Below, in pieces: positions 35,585 to 47,364 of a stretch of 64,000 nt of DNA. Numbering within the stretch: the stretch's first letter is position 1; each line of letters opens with the position of its first letter. The stretch spans positions 434,001 through 498,000 of the forward strand of contig JAPDRO010000009.1 in assembly GCA_030247885.1 (NCBI GenBank), written 5' to 3'. This stretch comes from Taxawa tesnikishii (nom. ined.) (lineage: Eukaryota; Ascomycota; Dothideomycetes; Dothideales). Both the position numbers and the translations under genes were made by a program. The notes under the pieces are model-generated. The model was not told the DNA's origin. It did not search any database and saw nothing but the letters and a program-made list of their open reading frames with translations.

Positions 35585-36608
35585 ACAACTTCTCCTTTTT
35601 TTTGCTGTCTCCATCTCCTCACCTTGCCAGCCTTTGGTGCTGCCACGAGGTGTGTGTGAGATATATATATATAGAGAGAGAGAGAGAGAAAGGAGACAGG
35701 CTCTCACTCTTTATCACTGACGGGCGTTGGATGAGTTTTGGGTGTCGGGTGCATGGAACCGCACTGGTTCCCTTTCCTTTTTCGTGTTGGCGCATGCATC
35801 CGTTGTCACTGCTGCCGCTCTTTACGGGCCAACGGCACATACACATTTGTTCATGATGGGCGTTTTTGGGTTTCATGTCTTTGAGATGACGAATTGATGG
35901 AAAGCCCCTTGGAGTAGTGTGCATATCGCAGCTCAGGGCAAATCGAATTACCTTGCTACCTCACCACCTGACCGCCTTCTGCCTTGCCTACCAAGTCCTA
36001 CAGCTAGCTCTGTTGAAAAGGTCCTTTGTACCGGGACTTTGTGGACCACTGCGTGCTCACGCTGTGGTATCGGCTCGATCGCTTGATTTTCTGTTGCTTT
36101 TGCTCAGAAAGCGACATGGAGCGATTTTTTCTCGGTGGTCGGGAGTGTCACTTCTGCGTCCCTTGTGGAATGTGGTCGAGTACTCTCGTCAATCGGCTAT
36201 CATCGGACGACCTTACAGAGTTCCAAGGATCGAGTGCTTAATCTGGAAGGGCATAATCATTCAGCGCGCACGTGGATCCTTTTTTTTTTTTCATTTGCAA
36301 AGTGAGTACTATTAGAGATCATGTCCGATAGGTAGCTTAAACGCATCGATGGCCCAAAGGGAGTCCAAAGCGACAGAAGAAGAACCACACAGTGTGGCGC
36401 AGACTCGCCCGTTCCGTCCATACTAACGTCCTCACACAAGTCCCGAGCTCCCCTAGTAGACAATGGCGTTGTTGTGACCATGACAACCATGTCAATCACC
36501 AATCCGGTCCATTACTTTCGCCCACGTCTTCCCATTGCCGGTCGACCAGGGCTTACTGCCCCTCCTCCCTCCAATGAGCTCGTCAACCGAATCCCAGGTT
36601 CTGAGAGT
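35585..36608. other. Intergenic, 1.0 kb, convergent
   Basis: Region between two convergent genes. It holds the TA/GA microsatellite and a T12 tract near 36280-36291. No gene. Confidence 0.45.
35660..35690. repeat. TA/GA microsatellite
   Basis: (AT)n followed directly by (AG)n just after the stop of the small gene at 35055-35584, within its 3' flank. Confidence 0.8.
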
Positions 36609-38017
36609 CTAGCTCGTTGACAGCGGATCCAGATCCTCCTTCTTGCTGGGGTCGTCCCGTCTCATGATATCAGTGACGGGACCCAGCAACCTCTGGAAGC
36701 CGTCCTTGCCCAGCATGGCGACCTTGACCTCGGTCTCGCTGATGACGGATGCGGCACGAGGCTTGTCATCGAGCAGGGCCAGCTCGCCGAAGTAGTCGCC
36801 CTTCTCGTATGTCTTGAGCTTGTTGTCGTGACCCCGTTTGTACACTGCCGCAGCACCGCTCTCGAGGATGTAGAAGTTGTCGCCGATGTCCCCCTCTTTT
36901 ATGATCTCGGTGTTGGCGGGGTACTTCTTCGTCTCCAAGGCATCGGCGATCTTGCTCCGCTCGTAGGGTGTCAAGGTGTTGAGCAGAGGCACGGAGTCGA
37001 GGAAGCTCTCGTACATGCGCCGGCGCTGGAAGGCACTGTCCATCAGGATGCGGCGGAAGGTGACACGGTCGAGCTGCCACAGAATGCTGGGCTCGGTGCT
37101 GACGACGGTGGCGGCGCGAGGCGCGTTGTACATCAGGGCCAGCTCACCAAAAGAGCTTCCAGCACCGCAGCTGCCGACCCTGTTGCCCATGCCGTCAGCA
37201 CCAGCCTCGAGCTTGCCGGTCTTGGAGACGTAGATGTCGAAGCTGCCACTCTCGACCACGTAGAAGTAGTCGCCCACGTCACCCTGCACGATGACTTTTA
37301 CGTCCTTGGCTGGGATCTTCCGCTCCTGGAGGGCGCCTAGGACCTGGGACGACTGCTCATCATCGAGGTGTGCAAAGAGGAAGTTGCCGGCAACAGCGGC
37401 CCTGAGACGGTGTTCTTGCTCGGGTGTCTTTGGGTGGGTCGGGGCTTTCCAATTGCTCTCGTCTACCGAGCTAGGAGCGAGGGACTCTGCGGAAACGGAG
37501 GTGCGGCGGTTTAGGTTGTAGTTGTTTGGGAAGGACTGGGGTGTTTCCATGGCACCGGCAGAGGCAGAGGGAGGAGGAGCGTCCTTGGTGCCCATGGACT
37601 GGCCGAAGTTGCCGAAGCCGCCGCTGCCGAAGCCGCCGAAGTTGCCAAAGGTGCTGCCGCCCGCTGGTGGTGGGGGCTCGCAGGGTGATTGTCCATAACA
37701 TTGGGCGGGAAGGAAGAAGCAGTCGGCGAAGCAAAGGTGTCGTTGTCCTCGTCCTCCTCCTCGACCAGACGCTGCATTGCTCCGGAGGTCTGGGAAGACT
37801 GGCCGAAGGGATTGCTCCCTGGGAAGGTGCTCTCGGCCATTGCCGAGCCTTTGTTCGACTTGGAGTGTTGCTGTGACAGGAGGAACTCGGCGCGCTGCGA
37901 CTCGAGGCGACGCTGGAAGAAGTTTGCGCAGAACTGGAGAATGTCGTTGGGCTGCTGTCGGACGATCTCGGTGTCGAGACGAGAGATCTCGTTGCGGTAG
38001 TCGGAGGGCAGCGACAT
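36609..38017 (-). CDS. pkaR: cAMP-dependent protein kinase regulatory subunit (one frameshift)
   Basis: Binds and inhibits the PKA catalytic subunit until cAMP is present. The N-terminus (SLPSDYRNEISRLDTEIVRQ) is the dimerisation/docking segment of type II-like R subunits. The inhibitor site RRTSVSAES fits the substrate-like Arg-Arg-x-Ser form. Two cyclic-nucleotide-binding domains follow, with phosphate-binding cassettes FGELALMYNAPRAATV and YFGELALLDDKPRAASV, both with the cAMP-contacting Glu and Arg. Single exon. The frame breaks in the G5 run 37672-37676; one more base reads NHPASPPPPAGGSTFGNFGG and gives exactly 469 aa. The break lies in the variable linker before the inhibitor site. Confidence 0.9.
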
Positions 38018-38380
38018 GTCGTGTCGCTTCGCTTGGGTTGCACTTAGGTAGGTTCTGGGGGCGGTAGTGCTCGAGTAGTGGGTGGAGCACTCGAGTTGAG
38101 GGGAACGCGTGTGACGGAGCGCAAGGGCAGGGCCGGGCAGGGCCGAGCAGGGGGTCAAGGCAGGTGGAGGTGGTGGGGGCTTGGGGAGGGGGAGCCAAGC
38201 CAAGCACTCACTGTAGGCCAATCGACGTATGAGTATGAGTGTGGCCGGCGCAACGAATCCAAAGACGAGCAGGTCCCTTGCGGAGAGTTGTGCGACGTGC
38301 TGCAAACAACGCTAGAAATGGGCGAGGGCAAGGGCAAGGGCAAGAGCGTGATACAGGAAAAGACGAATCTCTAGGTGAAA

Positions 38381-38429
38381 GAGGAGGAGGAGCTGGAGGA
38401 GGAGCTGGAGGAGGAGCTGGAGGAGCAGG
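38381..38429. repeat. 12-bp GA-rich tandem repeat
   Basis: About four copies of a GGAGGAGGAGCT-like unit in tandem, in the shared upstream region of the PKA regulatory-subunit and CBM48 genes. Confidence 0.7.
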
Positions 38430-40019
38430 CTTGGAGATGCGAACAAGGGAGCCTATGGCAACCGCGCACTATCAAACGGCCAACCAAATAGCCATCATTG
38501 ACTCCCATCAAGGCCATGCCCCCAAAAATGCTTCCAGAAGCTTGCCTGAAAGGGCCGACAACACACCCAACTACATGGGCAAAGCATCTGCTACTACTGT
38601 CCAATAACCCACGCCAACGGTCGTGTGCGCGCCCGTCACCGCTCTGCCGCCCCTCAGCACCCCTTGGCACCCCTCAGCACACCCTCAGCCACTCGTTTCC
38701 TCGCGTCTCTTTGTCAGACTAGTGGGCCCGACGTTGTCGCGTCTGCAACCGTGGACTATAGGGGCCAAGCCGTACATGAGGGAAATCCCGTCCGTTGTCC
38801 TCTGTCGCTCCAGGCCTCGACGTATTGTACTTGTGCTGTTCTTCTTCCGAAGTCTGTCCGATTGTTGTTTGGCTGCAGCGGCACGTGAGAATCGTTTACT
38901 TGCCAGGGCGGGATGGAATGGAGTGGAATGGAATGGTTCAAGCATGGCAGCACGCGACATTGGAGAGGAGAAAAGGACGTCGCTCGTACGTTCCTCCAAC
39001 CGCTGACCCTCTGATTGTTGCTCCTTCATTCGCACGTTTTCTCTGTGAGTCTTCTCGCAACAACCATGCCGCTAACCATCCTGCTGCACTTCTGTAACCG
39101 ATACTTGACGTGACTTTGTTACCTCTTTTGTTTCTGAGATACCGCGCCCTCCCATCAACGCTTGAGAATGTCGAGGGCTACCGGCAAGCACGTATTTACT
39201 CATTTCTGTCTCGCTTCAATCCTATCCAAGCTATCCAAGCTTTTCCCAACCCTTGACTGTCTCCAGAAAAGCCTAACATGATCGAGCATTGCCAATACGA
39301 GAGCACCACCAGCAAAGCTCCTTTGCACATGGCGTGCCAACCCGCCGAACTCGTTCTCGACGATATCGTCAGAGGCCACGCAGCAGCTCAAGACAATATG
39401 CCGCATGCCCATGGCTGGAGAGAGCACCTACTGTGAATGGGGACTTGTCGTTTCGTGTGCTCAAGCATGATCCAGCTGGTGTGTGGGATGAAGGTCGGCA
39501 ACATCGCCCTCGCTCAGACGGCTTTGCAGCAGAGCAGAGGAAGCAAACCAGCTGTCATGGTGGAGTGACGTCGGAGGAGAGTGCAGTCTGCGTGGTCAGA
39601 ATGCTCCCATGTCCCACAGCAGCAGAACACGATGTCAGTCCACACGAACCAACAACCAACTAGTCGAGTTGGACATGAAGAAGTGTGGAGGATAGTGGAC
39701 TGCGACTGCGACTGCGACCGCGACTGCGCGTGTTCCATGGCAATTGCGACTGTGGCTTGGCGGGCTGCAAAAGCTCCGGTTGGTCGATTGTGCCTTTCAG
39801 GGTGGGGATGGACATGGACATGGACAGATGGATAAGTTTGGCTCTGGCCTTGGATTTTGGCTCCGGGTTTGGGTTTGGGTTTGGGCCTGGGTCTGAGCGT
39901 CCCAGCGCTTCCTTCCAGCCACATGCCACACAAGCCTGGCAGCCCCTGCTCGACAGAAGCAGGAGCTCCCACTCAGCCTGTCAAGCCTGCAACTCTTCGC
40001 AGCGAGCCTTACGTACAAC

Positions 40020-40070
40020 CACATATACACATATACACATATACACACATCCATCCATCCATCCATCCAT
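40020..40070. repeat. ACATAT and CCAT microsatellites
   Basis: Three to four copies of ACATAT(AC) followed by five copies of CCAT, about 300 bp upstream of the CBM48 gene start. Confidence 0.75.
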
Positions 40071-40372
40071 ACATACACACACTACATCCATACCTACACT
40101 CACCCTTACATCTCCGTACCTTGTTCTGAGCGCCAGAGCCTCTGCACCGTGTCTCTTCACCTCTCCATTATTCGCATTCCTCTTCCCTGTGCATTAGAGA
40201 GCCGAAGAGTCGGCCCTCCATCTTATCGCCGTTCAGTCCAAAACGCCCGAGGAAAGCGCGCACAGTCCTTGTCCGACGCACACGTCTTCGCTCATTGCTT
40301 CTTCACCCCCAGTTCTGCGTCTGTCTGTCTGCACACCAGCAACTGCACCTCGACCCCCGACTCCACAGCGCC

Positions 40373-43300
40373 ATGGGGAGCTACACGTTCAGGTGGTACG
40401 TCGTTGTCGTCGTCGTCCTCTACTCAGCAGATTAAGTGCAGAGTGTTTGCTGCCAGCGCATTGCTGACACGGTCAACCCAGGCCGCACCAAGCCAACGAG
40501 GTCTTCGTGACCGGGACTTTCGACGACTGGTCCAAATCGGTCAAGCTGGACAGGACTGGCCATGCCTTCGAGAAGACGGTTCCACTGCCAAACGACAAGA
40601 AGATTCTCTACAAGGTGAGGAAGTCTGCCACACACAGCTTGCAGTGAGCGAGGAGGGAGGAGCATGGAGCATGGAGCATGGAGCATGGCTTGCATCGCGG
40701 CGCATCTGCGCTTCACATGCGCTTCACATGCGCGAAGACGCCGCATGCCAATTTCGGAAAACCGGTTTGCGCCTGCTTTTGCTCGCTTACCGCGACGGCT
40801 CAAGCCTGTGACGTGCCGATTACACACCGTCTTGACGAAGGAAGGACCAGGGCTAACACTCTTTTAAAAGTTCGTCGTCGACGGCAACTGGACACACGAC
40901 CACACCCTTGCTACCGAACAAGATCACTCCGGCATCACCAACAATGTCCTGTCGCCTGGAGACATAAAGCCCGCATCCAACTCGGACTACAACACCTCCT
41001 CAGCAGCTCCAGCATCTTCGTGCGTTGTCCATATGCCCAACGGGTACGAATCTGACTGACCCCCAATCGCAGGTCCGCAGAAATGGCTGGCCGTCAACCC
41101 ATCGACAAGGAGGTCGAGGAGCACGTACCGGGTGGCTTTCCCGAGACTCCAGCTTTTGAGACCCCCGCGACCGAGTTTGGCGTCAACCCGTTCCCTGCGA
41201 CTGAGGGTGCCGGCAACCCAATCAACTTGGCGCCCGGAGAGAAGGTTCCAGAGCCAAGTTCCTTCACCAAGAACACCGTCGGCTCCACTGCTTACGATGA
41301 CCCCGAACTGAAGGCTGAGAACATTCCGAGAGCTACCGAGGCGGGAGAGGCACAATTGGCGGTCGATCCCATTCCGGCAACTGGCGGTACTGGCAACCCT
41401 ATCAGGCTTGCCCCTGGCGAGAAGGTCCCCCAGCCAAGCACTTATACAGGCAACACCGTTGACAGCAATGTCAGACACGACAAGGCATCGTACGAGAAGA
41501 GCGACGCTCTCCCACCTCAGCTGCCTCCCGCGCTTACCCCCGCAGTGAGAGAGAGGCCCAGGGTGGCAGCATGTTCGACATCCCAGGACTCTCTGGCACC
41601 ATGATTCCTGAGTCAAGCCTGCCGATGGGTAGTTCCGACGGTGCAGCCGACGACACGGGCTTTACGATCAATTCGGCCGGACCCAGGACCACCACCGCCG
41701 AACTTGCCGGCCAGGTCCCTCTCGAGCCAAGAGGCCTGCCCGAGGTCGTCAGCGATAGTCAAGAGGCTGCGCACGCCGACCCCGAGGCTTCGAGCAACAG
41801 GGAGGCGGTCCAAGAGAAGAGCCAGGTTGAGGACGAACTTAGGCAGAAGGTTCCGGAGGCACCGGCCACGTCTGAATCCGGCGCATTTGGGAGCAGCGAG
41901 AGGGGAGTCACTGGTGCCATCACTGGAGGTGTTGCCACTGCAGGAGCCGCGATCGCAGGAGCGGCAAACACTGCAAGGGACAGGGCAGTCGCAAGCCTGG
42001 AGCAGTATCAGTCTGCCGGACCTGCCGACGGCACTGCCGCGCCTAGAGGGCCAGAAGGCGTTCCCGAGGCCGTCCTCGAGAGCCAAGAGAGAGCACGTGC
42101 TGAACCGGAAGCGTCAGCTAACCCTGAAGCCATTCAGGAAAAGAGCGCTGTCGAGGATGAGCTTTTGCAGAGGGTACCTGAAGCGCCATCTACATCCGAG
42201 TCCGGTGTGCTCGGTAAGAGCGAGAATGGAATCTCGGGTGCTGTTGCTGGAGGTGCTGCCGCTGCCGGAGCTGCCGTTGCTGGTGCCGCATACACTGCTA
42301 AGGACAAGGCGGCCGATGTGACGAGCGATCCCTACAGCCACCTCCCAGACTCCGTTAGAAGCGCGATCAACGCCATGAACTCTGGCGGCGCCGCCGTACC
42401 CACTGCCACGACCGCCGAGACTTCGGTGCCTGATGTCGTCACCGACTCTCAACGGCAGGCTCACGAGCCCCTGAGGCGTCAGCATTCCCAGAGGCGGTCG
42501 CGGAGAAGAGCGAGTTGGAATCTGAATTGCTTAGCAAGGTCAAGCCATCCGAGGAGGCGGGTGAACCTGCCCCTACGGAGACTGCGGCCCTCTCGCCGTC
42601 CGCTCCTTTCACCGCTCCACTGGGGCGTGCCCGCAGCCCCGGCGCCGAATCGGCTTACAGTAGGGCGACTGATGCCGACGTTCCGGCTGTCGTCACTGAT
42701 TCCCAGCACCAAGCCCACGAGCCCCCGAGGCATCTGGATATCCGGAGATGGTTGCCGAGAAGAGCGCCCTTGAGGCCGAGCTGCTTAGCCAAGTGAAGCC
42801 TTCCGAAGAGTCCGGCGAACCTGCACCCTCGGAAAGTGCCGCTCTTTCTGCTGTTGCGCCAACGAAGCCTACTGAGCCGAGCGCACCGGCACCCGCCGAG
42901 CCCTTCTCTGAGACCGCTCCGGTTCTGCCGCCTGTTGCAACGACCTCTGCGCTCAGCCCCAACAGCCTTGAATCCGCGGAGCCGCTCGCCTCCTCCACGG
43001 AGCTTGCAGAGAAGCCTCACCCTAGCCTTCCATCCGTCGCTCCAGGGGGTTTGAACGCGCCGGCAGCCGCAGACGCCCAAACGCCAGCAACCAAACTTGG
43101 ACAACTCGCTGCCGAGCCCAGCCCTGTCCCCTCGCGCGATGTCTCCCCGATGACCCCAGCTAGGAAGTCTGAGGGTCCGGTGGTCACTGACGGCATCGCA
43201 TCTAGCAGTGTTCCCGCCGCGTCCAAGCCTGCCGAGCAGTCCAGCTCCGCCCCGGCACCAGCAGCCAGCACCCCTCAAAAGGCCCGTCCACAGAGCCAAC

Positions 43301-43424
43301 TCTTGGCCACCCCGCAAGCGACCGCACCAGCATGTCGCAACAGAGCACTACGAGCAAGGACACCGAAGGCAAGAAGAAGCGCAAGGGCCTCTTCGGCCGT
43401 ATCAAGGACAAGCTCAAGTCCTAG
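40373..43424 (+). CDS. CBM48 (AMPK-type glycogen-binding) Mdg1/Crp1-like protein with four repeats
   Basis: Exons 40373-40395, 40482-40614, 40871-41019 and 41073-43424 (introns 86, 256 and 53 nt). The first 90 aa form a CBM48 domain: YTFRWPHQANEVFVTGTFDD, then FEKTVPLPNDKKILYKFVVD and GNWTHD. The remainder is acidic Pro/Ala/Glu-rich and carries four ~50-aa repeats with a core DSQ..AH.PPEAS..EAV.EKS..E.EL, ending in a basic GKKKRKGLFGRIKDKLKS tail. Frameshifts fall in the C5 run 41537-41541, C4 run 42468-42471, C5 run 42722-42726 and C4 run 43310-43313. One base each restores the repeats and gives exactly 886 aa. Homology class: yeast Mdg1/Crp1. Function in filamentous fungi is unclear. Confidence 0.75.
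40659..40731. repeat. Tandem repeats inside intron 2
   Basis: Four copies of GGAGCAT at 40659-40689 and two copies of GCGCTTCACAT at 40708-40731, both inside the unusually long 256-nt second intron of the CBM48 gene. Confidence 0.7.
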
Positions 43425-44181
43425 AAGAACAGAAGCTTGCCGCGTCTCCGCAAGGACAAGCCCAAGTCCTCCAGCTCGAGCGTCAAGACGGCGAAGACGG
43501 TCTGATCGGATTGCGTTTTTCCGCAAGCAGGTCGGTTGCCTCGAGTCTGCTGCTTCAGGTCTGCACTGGAGTCCTGGCGCGGATGCCATCGGCTCGGCCC
43601 TGATTCACACCCCTCTTCGATATCCGGGGCAGCGATACCCAGAGGTCATGAGAGCTTTTGTTGCCCTTTCCTGTACCCTTCTACACGTCCCCGCTCCCGC
43701 TCGGTTCGATTTGGCATTAATCTTTTCCGGTCGCGTTGGTTCTCAACGGTCGGTGTGGTCTTTTCGCGAATGTATATCCCCCTGCGCATCCTGAGCAGTG
43801 TTCTTAGTCCGTAGTAATAGTCAAACTCCTAGAGATTTCATTCTCCGTGCGTGCACGGTTGTGGTCGCTTGCGTGTTGACGTGACTGATGAGCTATTCGT
43901 ACTGGGTTTTTGTATTTCCTCTTGCTGCTCCTCTATCTATCAAGCGTAACACGGAAGGCATCATGTCGGGTCGTATACAGATTCGGAAAGGGCCCACAGC
44001 CCAAGCCGATCGCAGCAGTATTGACCAACTGCGCGCTCCGTGAACAACGCACGCCTCAGTCGACATCCTGCACGCTACTTACATCAAACCGGGAGAGTCT
44101 CACACACGAGACTCTCTATCCCTCCACTCCGTGTAAAAAACGACAACAATCCCTCCTCCATGAACTCAGTGCGCTCCCTCC
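43425..44181. other. Intergenic, 0.76 kb
   Basis: 3' flank of the CBM48 gene. Long plus-strand ORFs here are out-of-frame continuations past its true stop. Nothing else is recognised. Confidence 0.45.
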
Positions 44182-44438
44182 TCACCGCTGACCGGAGGAG
44201 CTCCTTCCTCCAGCAGGATGCATGAGAGTGAGAAGATCGGCATCCGGTGCCTCATCCTCTTTCTGCCACTCCTCCTGCGCCTCGTCACCATACGCCACGA
44301 ACCCAGGACCGGCAAAGGGAGGGCGTGCTGGGCACTGAGGAGGGGAGGCTCGTCCTCATCGACGCTCTGGGCCGCGTCCTCTCGAGGCCCTTCTGGGAGC
44401 TGGTAGATGTTGTGCGCGTTGTTAGCGCTTGCCTCCAT
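44182..44438 (-). CDS. Small acidic protein, frameshifted ORF
   Basis: An ATG at 44438 opens MEASANNAHNIYQLPEGPRE and DAAQSVDEDEPP. One more base in the G4 run 44342-44345 switches to a frame reading ARPPFAGPGFVAYGDEAQEE and ending PAGGRSSSGQR. The corrected length is exactly 85 codons plus stop. Composition is acidic and soluble, with no known domain. It may be the last part of a larger gene running up to about 45060, where a GTAAGT donor is seen at the start of a possible intron. Support is composition plus the same error signature as its neighbours. Confidence 0.4.
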
Positions 44439-44548
44439 TCTGTCCACTACGGCATGGTAAGTAACATGCGTCCAGGTCGAGGGCATGCGGTCTCTATGAG
44501 CGCGTCGGGGTAGGAGGTGCTGTAAGGCTAATCTGGCGGAGACGGCTC

Positions 44549-45060
44549 CTATTTGCAACTGGGAGCGGGCATTGAGACCACGGAAGCACCTGGAGCAGGA
44601 TAGCTCTGCCTCAAGACAAGGTTCATGCCGAAGATAGGCTCCATCCCGACTTCCATGTTCTCTTGGTAGCTGTCCCTGGCCGTTCGCTGGGGGTTGGACA
44701 AGAAGATTGCAGTTGAGTTTGCGAAGGTGGTGGTGGTCACACCAGAGTGGTGTCCAACGCTTTGACTAGGTATGACGCCGATTTTGAGATACGTGAGGAG
44801 ACCACAATATTGAAAGTAGAGGATAGTTCTTTTTCTGCCCTTTTGCAATGGAGCGTGATGGAAAAGAATTGACTTACCTCCCGAACTCAAAGCTCCGAAA
44901 ACAGATGAGCCATCACTCAGCCTACGGATGAATGCACGAATACCTGCAAACCCACAAGAACCGGATGGAGAGACCACAAATACTGGAACGAGACTGAACC
45001 TGAAAGATTGCACATCAGTCAGGCAAGCAAAACAACGTGAAGAGTAGAATCAAGTCAAGA
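44549..45060 (-). other. Possible unrecognised minus-strand exons
   Basis: A minus-strand stretch with protein-like segments (GVTTTTFANSTAIFLSNPQ and GMEPIFGMNLVLRQS) and a consensus donor GTAAGT following FGALSSG near 44878. Exon structure and start cannot be settled by eye. It could belong with the small ORF at 44182-44438. Confidence 0.2.
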
Positions 45061-45209
45061 ACTGTGAAAGTCTCGTGCAAAAGACCGGCAATTGGTTGCA
45101 TTGTTGCATTGTACGAAGCACCGATGACCGCGCCAATCAATCGAACCTGGTCCTGTTCGATATGCCTACGATTACATGTAAGCAACAAGGGTATAGCAAA
45201 AAAGTACGT

Positions 45210-47364
45210 CTACAAGTCATCCTCGAGGAACTTGTAGGCGAACTTGAAGTCGGCCTTCCTACGGTTCATCCTGTTACCGAACATCAGTGACAATCCAAAG
45301 TCAAGCAAAGATGTGAAGACATACCAAGTGCTCTCATAGTCAAAGAAGCGATATGTTCCTTGCTCGTACTCCTCCGTGATGTTCTTTGGCTCCTCGTGCC
45401 TTTGGAACCATGTCTGGTACTGCTTGTGGAAGCGCCAACTCTGCCCCTTAAGCGCCTTGGCTGCCAAGTACTGCTGATATGTGCCTTGACGGTAGTAGAA
45501 TGCGTAGAAAAGCGTATCCGTATCTATGCGAGTGTACAGCCGGGGATCGTCGAAGATGGCAAGAGGTTCTTGCGGATAGTAAGTCGGCGTGTACGGATAA
45601 GGAGACTGCGGCTTGTAGTGGTAGGGCTTTTCTGCATCGAACGGCGACGGCGCTGTTTGTCGGGAGATGGTCAGAAGACGCTCGTCGGGCACGTGAGAAC
45701 CAACGTTCCGCTTGGTGACATTGTACGAATCCAGAAGGTCCTGCAGGCTTGATGGAAGGTGATAGACCGACTCCTCGTCTTCTTCTTCCTGTGCTTTGGA
45801 CACATCACCATTGGTAAGTGCAACACCTGAATCTAGTGAATCTGGTCTTGAGTCTTGTGACGGACCGGTTTGGGTCTTGTCCGACGTCTCGATAGGAGCG
45901 GTTGTCTGTGTTGCTTGCGAAGGATGAGAGGGCGTCTCTGCCTTCTGGGTAGTCTCCCTTGCAGCAGCCGCTGGGACCGGGGACTTGGCCACATGCCGTA
46001 TCGCGCTGGGAGCCTCCGTGGGTTTCGCCGGTTCTGGTGGCGGTGGTTGTGACGGTGATTGAGATACGACAGCGGGTTGGGAAGGAGCCGCGGCGGGAGA
46101 AGCTGTTGTACTCGTCCTGGAAGGTGCTTGAGATGCTGGAGCGGCTGCACCGGGTGGTGGAGGTAGAGGGGCGATTCCCAGACCACTCTTATCGCTGGCT
46201 GCCGCAGCTGCAGCCGCAGATGCGTATTTGAGTGGTTGTCCTGTGGATATTGTCGGCAAGGGAGCAGGCTTCATGCCTATTGACGCTGCGCCGTTTACAT
46301 TTGCCGGTAACGATGTATGTAGCGTCGCTAATGCAGGTAAAGGAGATTTGAGCTGCACAGACGGCCTCCGGTTTGCTGCAGCTGGTGCTTCTGCTGTCGA
46401 TGTAGGTTTTGCTTTTGCGGCTATTGACACGCTCCCGCTTCTGCCCACACCTTCCGTATCCGGTGGCTCTTCGTTGTGTATGGACTGTGCATCTTGCGAG
46501 GATACCTTGTCTGCGTCGTTGTTCATTCCATATAGGTCCTCCTCCTCGTCCAGGTTGAGCTCATCGTATATGCTGTCGTCCTCCATGAAGTCCACTTCCT
46601 GGTTGTTCTCCACGTAGTATTTGATGCTCTCCTCGATTGCTTTGACATCTTCAGTATCCACTCCGCCATTCTCCAGTGCCCGTCGAAGTAACTCCAGCTT
46701 GCTTTGGTGCCATTTATGCCTTTCCGCTGTCCGTTCCAGTTCCGATATGCGATCGGCTTTCCCAGTATCCTTCTTGCCCTTCTTCATATTCGCCTGCAAA
46801 GATTCCGCTTCCGCCTCTATCGTCTCGATCTGCCTGTCCAGCTCATCCACCATCTCCGACAAAAAGTCGCAGGTCTCCTGCTTCTCCTTTTCTTTGGGAT
46901 CCAGCTTCGCGGCCGCCGATAAGCCCTCTTTCGAATAGGCTTTTGTCTTCATCTCCTTCTCGACAGCTTTGAATGTCTCCATTTGCTACAATGTGCATGC
47001 GTGTCAGTCTCCACATACGTACGCGAACGACTAGAGCACTTCAAATCGCACCGTCTCGATGAGTTTCCGCTTGTCCAGCAACGGCTTCTTGTCCTTGACA
47101 TCGTTCTGCGCCGTCCAAGCCTTAATCTGATCTCGCGACCGTTGCAGCTTCTTGATTTCCTTCTTGAGCGAGTCCTCGAGCTTTTCCTTCTGCGAGGGAT
47201 TCGTCGATTGCTGCATCTTCTCGTAGATGGACTGGAATATCGCGACGCCTTCATCGACCCGCTTGAAGGTCTATGACACAACGTAAGCAAGAGATTGATA
47301 CAACACTACGACCAGGGCTAGTCCCGACCTTGTCCATCTCCTGTTGGAGCTTTCGTGCCGCCAT
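45210..47364 (-). CDS. not3: CCR4-NOT complex subunit Not3/Not5
   Basis: Subunit of the deadenylase and transcription-regulating CCR4-NOT complex. Exons 47364-47329, 47270-47052, 46985-45325 and 45270-45210 give 658 aa. The N-terminal coiled-coil Not3 domain reads [20 protein letters not shown].. and [18 protein letters not shown], ending in [21 protein letters not shown] Pro/Ala/Ser linker follows, then the C-terminal NOT box ([45 protein letters not shown]). The last intron (45271-45324, 54 nt) is stop-free and in phase, so retention would add 18 residues inside the NOT box. The first intron has a weak GTCGGG donor. No frameshifts. Confidence 0.9.

Larger units (their letters stand above)
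38018..40372. promoter_or_regulatory. Large divergent intergenic region with many simple repeats
   Basis: 2.36 kb between the divergent PKA regulatory-subunit and CBM48 genes. It contains at least six simple-repeat tracts: a 12-bp GGAGGAGCT-type array at 38381-38429, GGAATGGAAT-type repeats at 38911-38936, GACTGC repeats at 39700-39729, GGGTTT repeats at 39867-39893, ACATAT repeats at 40020-40046 and (CCAT)n at 40049-40070. Long promoters are common for signalling genes. No ORF has convincing coding character. Confidence 0.5.

Noticed and set aside
38371-38670. 99-codon minus ORF ending in a poly-Ser tract
   Set aside because: The Ser run comes from a GGAGGAGCT simple repeat in intergenic DNA. 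There is no other coding support.
39861-39893. GGGTTT repeats that could suggest an internal telomere
   Set aside because: The unit is TTTGGG with a variant copy, not TTAGGG, with only three to four copies among many other simple repeats.
43425-43794. Plus-strand continuation of the CBM48 reading frame
   Set aside because: It arises from the frameshift at 43310-43313. The corrected frame stops at 43422-43424 with a basic tail.
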